Positions 45,409-52,728 of a stretch of 52,728 nt of DNA are shown here, piece by piece. The stretch spans positions 1-52,728 of the forward strand of contig NZ_CAMCEC010000017.1 in assembly GCF_945873775.1 (NCBI RefSeq). The letters are read 5' to 3'. Below the pieces are notes generated by a model. That model saw only the letters and a list, made by a program, of their open reading frames with translations. It was not told the DNA's origin and did no database searches. A program made the translations under genes and the position numbers. The stretch comes from an uncultured Treponema sp. Its GTDB lineage: Bacteria > Spirochaetota > Spirochaetia > Treponematales > Treponemataceae. Numbering within the stretch: the first letter of the stretch is position 1; each line of letters opens with the position of its first letter.

Positions 45409-46236
45409 TTACTCATCTGCATTGCGCACAACGCGGAAACCTAAAAACACAGCCTTAAGGCCAGTAGAACTGGAAGTCTCGTAGTCCACCGTGCAACGAT
45501 TGGAATCAAAACTCCAGGCACCGCCACAGTAGCTGCGACCATAGGTGCCATTATAGCTAGAGCCTTCAGAATCCCAGCACCATTCGCATACGTTGCCGCT
45601 CATGTCGTACAAGCCGTAGCCATTTGCCTTTTTCTGTGCAACTGGATGTGTTTTGTCCCGAACTAAGCCATTCCAGGCAACTTCATCGATATTGTCACTG
45701 CCGCTGTACTTAAAAGCCTGTCCGCCATTTGCCGCATACTGCCATTCTTCAACTGTAGGCAGGCGGTAGCCGTTAGCATTTTTATTCCATTTTATTTTTT
45801 CTCCTGGGAAAGAGTCCCATTTATTAACCATATTCCACCATTTTTCTACATCAGTTTCACCCTCAAAAGAATACACAGGCTCAAGTCCTTCCTTCTCGCT
45901 CAGCTTGTTGCAAAAGCTAACAGCGTCATACCAGCTCACATTTTCCACAGGAAGATTTTTTTCGCCCTTGAAGTTGCTAGGGTTTACTCCCATAACAGAC
46001 TCGTAAATCTCCTGGGTAACTTCTGTGTCCATTATGCAATAGCTTTCTCCAGGAATCTGAACCATATTTATTCCCCGCTCCTCGTCCTCTATGGCAATCT
46101 GCTCAACAGCCTTGCCAGAGGCACATGAAGCGCAAAGCGAAGCAACAAGCATCATGCTTCCGCATGCAAGCATTGCAAAAGACAGCCCGCTTTTGCGGCC
46201 GTCACCAAAACCAAAACATTTTTTTAAGCTTTTCAT
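45409..46236 (-). CDS. FGE-domain lipoprotein, paralogue without TR match
   Basis: 275 residues. The signal peptide (MKSLKKCFG...SLCASC) is nearly that of target 1 and gives a lipoprotein. The FGE domain is intact (DTEVTQEIYESVMGVNPSNFKGEKNLPVENVSWYDAVSFCNKLS, RLPTVEEWQYAANGGQ, SGNVCEWCWDSEG, FLGFRVVRNADE). The C-terminal segment that would be the variable repeat does not match the TR beyond the ends of the domain. It is therefore not a current target; either it lost the repeat or its region was replaced. The leader is shared with target 1. Confidence 0.85.
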   Translation of the reverse strand: MKSLKKCFGFGDGRKSGLSFAMLACGSMMLVASLCASCASGKAVEQIAIEDEERGINMVQIPGESYCIMDTEVTQEIYESVMGVNPSNFKGEKNLPVENVSWYDAVSFCNKLSEKEGLEPVYSFEGETDVEKWWNMVNKWDSFPGEKIKWNKNANGYRLPTVEEWQYAANGGQAFKYSGSDNIDEVAWNGLVRDKTHPVAQKKANGYGLYDMSGNVCEWCWDSEGSSYNGTYGRSYCGGAWSFDSNRCTVDYETSSSTGLKAVFLGFRVVRNADE

Positions 46237-46293
46237 TTTTTTACTCCTTGTTAAAATGAAATTAAATTTATTAAAAACACCGCAGTGCTTTAT
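46237..46293 (-). promoter_or_regulatory. Shared leader of DGR-region genes, copy 2
   Basis: Copy of 45307-45363 with a few changes. One hairpin arm has A to G, turning an A-T pair into a G-T pair. It ends in AACAAGGAGT before the ATG at 46236. Confidence 0.5.
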
Positions 46294-46308
46294 GCCGTTT
46301 TTTTGTCA

Positions 46309-47213
46309 TTATTCGCCTGCATTGCGCACAACGCGGAAGCCCAAGTTGGAGTAGGTGTAGTTGACATCGTTCCAGTAACCGTTGCTCACCTCGCAGCGGT
46401 CGCCCTTGTTGCGCCAGCTACCGCCACAGTCATAGCGGCTCCCATTGCCATCGGAATCCCAGCACCATTCATAAACGTTGCCGCTCATGTCGTACAGTCC
46501 GTAGCCGTTAGAAGCTTTCTGTGCTACTGGGTGTGTCTTGCCTTCACTGTTTTCGCTATACCAGCCCACTTCATCGATATTATCGCTGCCGCTGTACTTG
46601 AATTCCTGTCCGCCCTTTGCTGCGTACTGCCACTCTTCCACTGTTGGCAGGCGGTAGCCGTTTTCATTTTCATTTTGATTTATAGTTCCTATTATTTTAT
46701 TTTCCGAATCATACACCCATTCTTTCGCCTCAGTTTTGTCATCAACAGCATAGACAGGAGTCAAACCGCATTTCTTACTTAATTCATTGCAGAACACAAT
46801 AGCGTCATACCAGTTTACGTCTTCCACAGGAAGATTCTTTTCTCCCTTGAAATAGCTTGGGTTCTCTCCCATAACAGACTCATAAAGCTCCTGCGTAACT
46901 TCCGTTTTCAGGATAGAGTAAGTCTTCCCTGGAACAGGAATCATCAAATTGTCTATATTCAGCCTTGTTTCGCTAGGATTTGAATCATCCTTACCATCAC
47001 TTGGTTTTATTTCACCGGAATTTTTTTTGTCAACATCCGCCCCCCCTCAAAGGTTGATTCAATAGTTGAATCTCCATTGTCGTCTCCTGAGTCAGAGCAT
47101 GAAATCTGCAATGGAACAGCAAGAAGTATAATTCCGCAAATAATAGAACTAGCAAAAGGCAGTCCGCTTTTGCGGCCGCCAGCCCAAGTAAAAGATTTTT
47201 TTAAGCTTTTCAT
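46309..47213 (-). pseudogene. FGE-domain lipoprotein split at a G7 run (possibly phase-variable)
   Basis: The 5' part (47213-47007) encodes a lipoprotein signal (ending LQISC) and an Asp/Ser-rich linker, then leaves frame after a run of seven Gs (47040-47046) and stops. One extra G puts the linker (ADVDKKNSGEIKPSDGKDD...) in frame with the rest (46947-46309). That part encodes a full FGE domain ending GFRVVRNAGE. No stop lies between. The variable region partly resembles the TR (TGGAACGATG, TGCGAGGTG, GGCTTCCGC kept), but at least ten differences are not at adenines and it is six bases shorter. The ATG overlaps the stop of the membrane protein before it (ATGA). Confidence 0.75.
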
Positions 47214-47602
47214 TTTTCTACTATGCTCCTATATTTTTTTATCAGCTTATAAAATTTGCCGGCGCAATTAAGTATTAGCACAACAAGAATTATGAAATTA
47301 CATAAAACCACAGTATTTTCTAAATTTGAAAATACGGATTTTAGCAACGCCAAAAAGTCTGAATTACAAAAATTGATTACAAGGCTTATAAAAATCACAG
47401 CGACAGGTATAAAAACAGATAAAGAAAAATCAAAAATATGCAGCCGCAATTTAGACTTAAAGTCTTTTGTTTCTTTTTCATTACCTGCAATATCACTGTT
47501 TTTCTTAGAAATCAGTTCCTTAAAAGAAGAATCTTTATAGCCATAAAAAAATGTCAAAATACCTATAACGACCGAAAGCATTTCAATTGTCTTTGAATCC
47601 AT
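47210..47602 (-). CDS. Hypothetical membrane protein
   Basis: 130 residues with three hydrophobic helices (about 5-20, 54-74 and 95-113) and basic loops. No family recognised. GGAGAGGAG precedes the ATG, which lies two bases after the stop of the 48156 gene. Its own stop overlaps the next ATG. Three genes are thus translationally linked (48156, 47602, 47213), placing it in one unit with an FGE lipoprotein. Confidence 0.65.
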   Translation of the reverse strand: MDSKTIEMLSVVIGILTFFYGYKDSSFKELISKKNSDIAGNEKETKDFKSKLRLHIFDFSLSVFIPVAVIFISLVINFCNSDFLALLKSVFSNLENTVVLCNFIILVVLILNCAGKFYKLIKKYRSIVEK

Positions 47603-47604
47603 TC

Positions 47605-48156
47605 TTAGTTCTCCTCTCCATTAAAGTACGCAACAACTTCTGCCGAAACTTTGTAGAAACTTGTTGAATCATTCAGCTTCTTTATTAAAGGAAAATCAGG
47701 CTTGTTAAGCCTTAGCTCTTCATTAATCTTTTTTACAAAATAAGTAGAATCAATATCCACATATAAACCATCTTCATCTTTTGATATTTTTTTTAACTTA
47801 GAATCTTGAAAATAAATTTTTATTGATTCATAAAGGCTTTTTTTCAATTCTTCTGAATAAGTTGAAAGAGTTGACTCCATAATTGTCTTTGCCTGTCTTT
47901 CCGTACAATGAAAAATAAGAGCAACATCATATTCTGACGGAATAATGCCGCCCAATATGTTTTTTATTATGCAGAAAAGTTTTATCTGCCTTACTTGTGA
48001 AATTGCAGAAACAGCAAATTTAGTGTCTGCAAGTATCGCCCAGTCTTCAAGTGCTGCATCCGCAACTTTTTTCTCAAATCCAGATATATCACTTTTGCCT
48101 TTCTCATTACAAAAATGACTATAAACTTTGTATAAGTCTTTATATTTTGTTTCCAT
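47605..48156 (-). CDS. Hypothetical cytoplasmic protein in the FGE gene cluster
   Basis: 183 residues if begun at the ATG at 48156 (METKYKDLYKVYSHF), which has GGAG 11 bases upstream; an earlier ATG at 48174 is also possible. It is helical, without signal or membrane segment. A short stretch (FHCTERQAKTIMESTLSTY) could be a helix-turn-helix, so a DNA-binding role is conceivable but not shown. It is coupled to the membrane protein gene that follows. Confidence 0.6.
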   Translation of the reverse strand: METKYKDLYKVYSHFCNEKGKSDISGFEKKVADAALEDWAILADTKFAVSAISQVRQIKLFCIIKNILGGIIPSEYDVALIFHCTERQAKTIMESTLSTYSEELKKSLYESIKIYFQDSKLKKISKDEDGLYVDIDSTYFVKKINEELRLNKPDFPLIKKLNDSTSFYKVSAEVVAYFNGEEN

Positions 48157-48227
48157 AAAAATAATTTTCTCCATTTTTCATGTTGTTTATTTATTTTACG
48201 TTTAACACCGTGCAGAGTACGTCCTTT

Positions 48228-49064
48228 TTACTCATCTATATTGCGGACAATGCGGAAGCCAACGTCGCTGCTCCTGTAGACATCGTTCCGCTTACTATTC
48301 ACTCCACAGCCACTGGTATGCTCATCATAGTCTCCATGGTACAAAATCTTAAAACCACCGCCACAATTACTACCTCCATCGCTCCATTCCCACACATTGC
48401 CACTCATGTCGTACAAGCCATAGCCGTTAGGCTTTTTCTGCGCAACTGGATGAGTTTTGTATTTACTATTATATTGCCACCATCCAACATCACTAAGATT
48501 ATCGCTTCCGCTAAATTCATATTCCTGACCGCCCTTTGCCGCATACTGCCACTCTTCCAGCATAGGCAGGCGGTAGCCATTAGCATACTTATTACATTCA
48601 ACTCCTTTTGAAATGCTATTACCTTTATGTGGAACATAGTCCCATTCAGACACATCAGTCTTATTTGAAACGGAATACACTGGAACAAGTCCATCCATCA
48701 CACTCAACTTGTTGCAGAATACAACAGCGTCATACCAGCTCACACATTCCACAGGAAGATTCTTTTCACCATTGAATTCACTAGGATTCTCGCCCATCAC
48801 AAATTCATAGAATTCTTGTGTAACCTCTGTTTTTAGTATGCTGTAGCTTTTTCCTGGAACAGCAACTAGTGCGCCATCAAGAAAAGTATTGTCCAAGTTT
48901 TCCTTCAATATCACGGCAATCTGCTTCTTTTCTCTTTCTGCTAAAAGGCTTTCTGATGTAACATTTTTGTACTGTTCCAAACTTTTCTCAAAGCTGTCTT
49001 CCGCAGATAGCACAGATGACAGCAACGAGGATATTACAGCGATAAAAATAAACTTCAATTTCAT
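48228..49064 (-). CDS. FGE-domain exported protein, diverged variable region
   Basis: 278 residues. The signal peptide is cut near VLSAEDS, and there is no lipobox Cys. After a short helical stretch (25-70) comes the FGE domain: LKTEVTQEFYEFVMGENPSEFNGEKNLPVE, YRLPMLEEWQYAAKGGQEYEFSGSDNL and GLYDMSGNVWEWSDGG. The C-terminal segment matches the TR only in the final GGCTTCCGCATTGTCCGC and is otherwise unrelated, so it is not a present target unless another TR exists. GGGAGAG precedes the ATG. Confidence 0.82.
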   Translation of the reverse strand: MKLKFIFIAVISSLLSSVLSAEDSFEKSLEQYKNVTSESLLAEREKKQIAVILKENLDNTFLDGALVAVPGKSYSILKTEVTQEFYEFVMGENPSEFNGEKNLPVECVSWYDAVVFCNKLSVMDGLVPVYSVSNKTDVSEWDYVPHKGNSISKGVECNKYANGYRLPMLEEWQYAAKGGQEYEFSGSDNLSDVGWWQYNSKYKTHPVAQKKPNGYGLYDMSGNVWEWSDGGSNCGGGFKILYHGDYDEHTSGCGVNSKRNDVYRSSDVGFRIVRNIDE

Positions 49065-49066
49065 AA

Positions 49067-49414
49067 TTACTGCTCTCCCTGTTGAATAATATGAATTCTC
49101 AAATCTCCCAACGGAGCAATAACCTCATTGTAAATTTTATCAACAAGAACATCGTACTCATTGGAAGTCGGTTTTTCTTTTGTTTCTGTATGTACAATAT
49201 TTGTTAGCTGCAGTAAATTTTCACTTCTGTTAAAAACAAAATCAAAACGTAAATCAGTACCAGCCAAACCAAAGTAATAAAATTTTGCGTCATCTGAAAT
49301 TACATGAGTTTCATCATCTTTCATTCCCAAAAAGCTCCAGCCATTTGGAAGGCTGTTTTTCATGTTGTCAACAAAACCTGCGACTGCAGAACCTTCAATT
49401 TTAATTTCTTTCAT
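49067..49414 (-). CDS. Hypothetical small protein
   Basis: 115 residues starting at the ATG at 49414, which has GAGGAG upstream; the longer frame to 49492 has no support. Soluble, mixed alpha/beta (SLPNGWSFLGMKDDETHVI, FYYFGLAGTDLRFDFVF). No family recognised. The stop is two bases from the FGE gene at 49064, so it is probably co-transcribed with it. Confidence 0.6.
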   Translation of the reverse strand: MKEIKIEGSAVAGFVDNMKNSLPNGWSFLGMKDDETHVISDDAKFYYFGLAGTDLRFDFVFNRSENLLQLTNIVHTETKEKPTSNEYDVLVDKIYNEVIAPLGDLRIHIIQQGEQ

Positions 49415-49497
49415 CTTTTTGCTCCTCGTATATTTATTTAATAAACTCCTAAAATAAATTTTCACTCTCCGTGTCCTGCCGCACATATCCAAGTGTC

Positions 49498-49592
49498 ATT
49501 TCCGCACTTGATGCAGGAAATCCACACAAGATTATCCAGTCAAGCTGGATAATGACAAAACGATTTGTCATTCCCGCACTCGATGCGGGAAT
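49498..49592. repeat. Cluster of three REP-like palindromes
   Basis: Three hairpins follow each other: ATTTCCGCA with TGCAGGAAAT (one mismatch), ATTATCCAG with CTGGATAAT (reverse orientation), and ATTCCCGCA with TGCGGGAAT. Loops are 5 bases and each is flanked by TGTCA. The third is part of the VR2 downstream block. Confidence 0.75.
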
Positions 49593-49707
49593 CTATCTTT
49601 TTTTACAGCACCCAACTCGCTGCAGTTGCTCCGAGCCTGCTCCATTCGGCTTAACGCCTCTTTACGCTGGCTCTGCACCGCCGCAGCTCGCCTTTTACTT
49701 GGCTGTA
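49568..49707 (-). repeat. VR2 downstream element (IMH-flank block, copy 2)
   Basis: Matches 44366-44506 at about 85-90 % by eye, including the REP hairpin 116 bases from the VR end. A local stem CAACT/AGTTG here corresponds to CAGCT/AGCAG in copy 1, with one compensated pair. Confidence 0.75.
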
Positions 49708-52472
49708 GAGCGGACAATGCGGAAGCCCATGAGGTCGTAGGTGCTATAGGCGTCGTCCCAGCCCTTGTCGCCCACCTCGCAGTAGTCGGCGTCGTTGAAC
49801 CAGCTGCCGCCGCAGTAATAGCGTGAGTAGCTGTAGCTTGGGGAGGAATCCCAGCACCATTCCAAAACGTTGCCGTTCATGTCATACAAGCCGTAGCCGT
49901 TAGGCTTTTTCTGCGCCACAGGATGTATTTTTCCTCCGCTGTTTTCTCTATACCAGCCCACTTCGTCCAAGTTGTCGCTACCACTGTACTTGAATTCCTG
50001 TCCGCCCTTTGCCGCATACCGCCATTCTTCTACTGTAGGCAGGCGGTAGCCGTTAGCCTTTTCGTCCCACTTTATTTCCTTAGAAATACTATTTTCTTTA
50101 TGCGGAACATAGCCCCACATAGACACGTTGGTTACTCCGTCAATTGAATAAACAGGCTTAAGACCTTCCTTTACACTCAGCCTGTTGCAGAACACAATAG
50201 CGTCATACCAGCTCACCCTTTCAACTGGAAGATTCTTTTCTCCCTTGAAGTTGCTAGGATTCTCGCCCATAACAGACTTATAAAGCTCCTGTGTAACTTC
50301 TGTTGCCATTATTGAATAATGCATATTTGGAACAGGAAGCATCAAATCATCTGCCTTTGCAATTCCTTTTTGCAAAACTGCTGGCACTTGTCTTATTTTC
50401 TCAAGCACAGCCTGTTTTTCTGCTTCTTTCTGAGCTATTTCCTTTTCTTCCGCAACAACGCCGTGCAGCCCGCGCATATCAAATCTTGGCTTTAGTGCAA
50501 GCCCTGCCTGCTTGTTAACAGTGTCTTTCTGCACAACTTTTCCTGTTAGGGCATTTATGGCGCGCACTTCGCCTATATTAAGAGTGTAGCAACTCGGCTT
50601 GCTCTCTGGAGCAGGCGCGGCTTTTATGTCAGCCTCAACAGTTATTACGGGCACTCCGCGCGCAAAAAGGGAGCTGTACAAGTCTGTGTTGTCAGCATAC
50701 TCTGCAAGCTGCGCGTCTGTCGCGCTCGCAAGGTCTGGTGCTTTTTTTCCTGCAATGCTTTCATACTTCAATATAAATGTATCGCTAAGCAGCATAATTC
50801 CGTCAGCGTATACACAAAGCTCCACGTTCCAGCCGTATTTGTCGCCGTCATAATCGCCAAAGCTCACTGAAAGCGCATGGTCTGCGCTGCTTAATGTTCC
50901 GCTCTGCGCAATTTTCTTGTAGTCTGCGTTTATGTCATTTATAAGCGCGTTCTGCCTTGCCGCCGTTTTTTGAAAGACAGCGTCGCAGTCCGCATAGAAT
51001 TTCTCAAGCAATGCTGTATGGTTCGCATTTACCTTGTTCACTCTTCTCTGTTTGGCGGCTTCTGTCGGCTGTCCGTCGTTCATTTCTACAGAAGTCCATT
51101 CCGCTTCCAGAATCTTAAGGGCCTGCTCCGCCTCGTCAAGCTTCATCTTGTCATGCAGCTCTATGCACTCGTTTTCCACGGACTGCCGGATTTCTGACAA
51201 AGCCTTTTTCTTTGCCTCAATATTTGCAATCAGGCGGATTCCTGTATCCGACTTTCGCCCTGCCGCCGCCTTTGCCACAGCCTCTTCAATCTTGGCTCTG
51301 CGCGCCTTGAGAGCATCGCTGCGCTTTTCATCCAGTTCTTCATCTGCGCTCCTGCGCTTGCCCTGCTCTTCAAGCAATGCCTTTTGTTTTTCCGCAGCAT
51401 TGAGCTTTTGAGCGAACAGCTCCTTGTCGTTCTTTATTCTGATTCTGTCTGTAATGTCGTTTATTTTTCCGGAGCTGCCAATTTTTTCCATAGCGTTGCT
51501 GCTGTCATTAACCAGCCAGTTAAAATAGTCCGCCTTGTTTCCTGTGTTAAAAAGCTCATTGCCTTCATAGTCTTTGTTTAAAAGAATATTGCGCAGAAAC
51601 TCTTCCACAGGAATATTTAGAGAATCAGCAATGGCAAGTGAGATTTTATCAGCCGCCCCTCCAGGAGCAAACAAGTCTTCGGCAGACGGATATTCATCAG
51701 AACTTACATTTGCGTTTACAGTGCCGTCGCTCCCTTTGAATTCCGCGTTTATAGAATATCCGCCGCCTGTCTTTTTAATTTTTGTGAACAGCGCGTATTC
51801 AGCTTTATCCTGCGCCTTGCCGTTTTTAAACATGGCCTCGACTTCTGTGTCAGTAATCAGGCTCATTCTAAGGCACTCTCGCAAATTGAGCCTAAGATTA
51901 TCTCTTACACAGATTGGAATCCATTCAGCTTCTGTGCCAGGCAAATTTTCAGGCTCCAGATTTACAATCACAAACACCGCGTTTCTAAGGTCTGCTTTTC
52001 TTGCAGCCTCTGCCGCAGCTTCGGCTTCAAGCCTTTCTTTTTCTTCTTGCTGCCTTCTAAGCTCCGCAGCCTTTTCTTCCGCCCGCCTTCTTTCCGCCTC
52101 AAGTCGTTTTCTGTATTCAGCCGCAGTTTCAATTCCTGCAATTCTTGTAATTTTATAAGTTTTGGTTCTGATGTCTTTTACCTTGAACAAAACATTAAAC
52201 CTGCTTTTTCTTGCATTTGACATCCTTATTTCTATGTCAATCATGTCTATGTCGCTTACGATATTGACCTTGCTTTTTGCAAAAAGCGGAATAGAAACTT
52301 CACCGTCGCTGTACACTTTCATCCGGCTAAGGTCAATCTCGCTCGCAAAGGACGCGTCTTCGTCCTTGTTCTTTTCCAGTGTCTTTACTAGCTTTCCTTC
52401 ATCTACTGTTGTTTGAGCGAACGCCGGAACAAGCAGCAAAGCCGCAATCAAAACTGTAAGCAATCTTTTCAT
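49695..52472 (-). CDS. DGR target 2: large coiled-coil/FGE variable protein
   Basis: 925 residues from the ATG at 52472 (GGAG 6 bases upstream), or 929 from 52484. A signal peptide ends at VPAFAQ. Next come a beta domain (to about 115), an Arg/Glu/Ala coiled coil (RKRLEAERRRAEEKAAELRR, about 115-165), a region (165-300) like CsgG/TolB-type ABC-associated lipoproteins (FVIVNLEPENLP), further coiled coil (350-480) and a beta domain. The last 215 residues are an FGE domain (ATEVTQELYKSVMGENPSNFKGEKN, RLPTVEEWRYAAKGG, LEWCWDSSPS). The final 50 residues are encoded by VR2. The long stalk suggests surface display of the variable tip. Confidence 0.88.
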   Translation of the reverse strand: MKRLLTVLIAALLLVPAFAQTTVDEGKLVKTLEKNKDEDASFASEIDLSRMKVYSDGEVSIPLFAKSKVNIVSDIDMIDIEIRMSNARKSRFNVLFKVKDIRTKTYKITRIAGIETAAEYRKRLEAERRRAEEKAAELRRQQEEKERLEAEAAAEAARKADLRNAVFVIVNLEPENLPGTEAEWIPICVRDNLRLNLRECLRMSLITDTEVEAMFKNGKAQDKAEYALFTKIKKTGGGYSINAEFKGSDGTVNANVSSDEYPSAEDLFAPGGAADKISLAIADSLNIPVEEFLRNILLNKDYEGNELFNTGNKADYFNWLVNDSSNAMEKIGSSGKINDITDRIRIKNDKELFAQKLNAAEKQKALLEEQGKRRSADEELDEKRSDALKARRAKIEEAVAKAAAGRKSDTGIRLIANIEAKKKALSEIRQSVENECIELHDKMKLDEAEQALKILEAEWTSVEMNDGQPTEAAKQRRVNKVNANHTALLEKFYADCDAVFQKTAARQNALINDINADYKKIAQSGTLSSADHALSVSFGDYDGDKYGWNVELCVYADGIMLLSDTFILKYESIAGKKAPDLASATDAQLAEYADNTDLYSSLFARGVPVITVEADIKAAPAPESKPSCYTLNIGEVRAINALTGKVVQKDTVNKQAGLALKPRFDMRGLHGVVAEEKEIAQKEAEKQAVLEKIRQVPAVLQKGIAKADDLMLPVPNMHYSIMATEVTQELYKSVMGENPSNFKGEKNLPVERVSWYDAIVFCNRLSVKEGLKPVYSIDGVTNVSMWGYVPHKENSISKEIKWDEKANGYRLPTVEEWRYAAKGGQEFKYSGSDNLDEVGWYRENSGGKIHPVAQKKPNGYGLYDMNGNVLEWCWDSSPSYSYSRYYCGGSWFNDADYCEVGDKGWDDAYSTYDLMGFRIVRSTAK
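49708..49855 (-). repeat. DGR variable repeat VR2
   Basis: 148 bases, like the TR. I count 25 differences, 24 at template adenines and one C to A. Changes include AAC to TCC, TAC, TTC, GAC, AGC and CTC and AAA to TCA. It lies 6.2 kb from the TR, in a gene with a different N-terminus from target 1. Confidence 0.95.
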
Positions 52473-52542
52473 TTTCTTCTCCATTTCCTTTTATATTTAA
52501 TTTTATTTTTCAACTGATATGGTTTGCAGAATTGAATTTAAA

Positions 52543-52606
52543 ACAGCGCGACCCGGCGGACGCACATAAAACGTGCGCCCACCGGGTCGTATATTGTGAG
52601 TTTTTT
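52543..52606. terminator. Strong hairpin, terminator-like
   Basis: GACCCGGCGGACGCAC (52550-52565) can pair with GTGCGCCCACCGGGTC (52573-52588), 16 positions with two mismatches, loop of 7. On the plus strand a T6 run follows after 12 bases. It lies upstream of target 2, between it and whatever lies to the right. Confidence 0.55.
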
Positions 52607-52666
52607 CTATATGTAAATGCTTTTAGATTTTCTTCGCTATTAGAACTTGCGCATACTTCGCCTGCA

Positions 52667-52728
52667 GCAATAGAGCAATAGAGCAATAGAGCAATAGAGC
52701 AATAGAGCAATAGAGCAATAGAGCAATA
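52667..52728. repeat. 8-bp tandem repeat running off the window
   Basis: At least 7.75 perfect copies of GCAATAGA in 62 bases, cut by the window edge. The unit is not a multiple of three, so slippage inside a gene would shift frame. Confidence 0.9.

Noticed and set aside
43573..49592. CRISPR array made of the repeated palindromes
   Set aside because: Spacing is irregular, orientation varies, and the copies differ in sequence; no cas genes.
44494..52472. True sulfatase-modifying (formylglycine-generating) enzymes
   Set aside because: The domain is FGE-like, but the variable C-terminus, signal peptides and link with the DGR fit a lectin-fold binding protein. No sulfatase gene is nearby.
52510..52710. 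66-residue minus-strand frame containing LYCSIALLLYCSIA repeats
   Set aside because: It is only the translation of the 8-bp tandem repeat and the strong hairpin; there is no binding site or family.
1..52728. tRNA, rRNA or insertion sequences
   Set aside because: I saw no cloverleaf-like or rRNA sequence and no transposase; this was by eye, so a short tRNA could have been missed.

Overview
The window reads as the chromosome of a host-associated Treponema (Spirochaetota), probably a gut or rumen species. The evidence is AT-rich DNA, many lipoproteins with loose spirochaetal lipoboxes, a UPF0164/FadL-like outer-membrane protein, two OmpA-domain proteins, a sodium-pumping decarboxylase, and the spirochaetal gene order rplU-prp-rpmA-obg-nadD-yqeK-lytR-rsfS. 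The species cannot be fixed from the sequence alone.

Region 1 (1 to about 40 kb) is mostly housekeeping. It holds a lipoprotein behind a promoter whose spacer is poly-G; a DUF4491-GNAT fusion; an M20 peptidase; galE; an ABC-F ATPase; an SH3-like lipoprotein; pepF; an OmpA protein with eight FlgD-like repeats and its UPF0164 partner; ispH; yajC-secD-secF; a TPR lipoprotein; a lytic transglycosylase; the rplU to rsfS run; oadG-oadA-oadB; a chemoreceptor; a second OmpA protein with tcdA; and purM-purN. Several genes have a good -35/-10 pair with the -10 box only 6 to 11 bases before the ATG, so leaderless transcripts look common.

Region 2 (about 40 kb to the end) is an accessory island. It starts with a HigB/XRE-type toxin-antitoxin pair between two copies of a 138-bp direct repeat. 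One copy is the 3' end of the neighbouring gene.

Next comes a complete diversity-generating retroelement (DGR) on the minus strand: a target lipoprotein with a C-terminal variable repeat (VR1), an HRDC-domain accessory protein, a 148-bp AAC-rich template repeat (TR), a 144-nt spacer and a DGR reverse transcriptase. A second 148-bp variable repeat (VR2) ends a 929-codon protein 6 kb away. Of 49 VR/TR differences I counted, 47 fall on template adenines, which is the signature of adenine-specific mutagenic retrohoming. Three more FGE-domain (C-type-lectin-fold) paralogues lie between the two targets with diverged or unrelated variable regions. One of them is split by a frameshift at a G7 run. 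REP-like palindromes with compensated stem changes are scattered through the island, and an 8-bp tandem repeat runs off the right edge.

Overall, a conserved chromosome abuts a surface-diversification island. That island combines DGR mutagenesis, possible homopolymer slippage and gene duplication to vary exported proteins.
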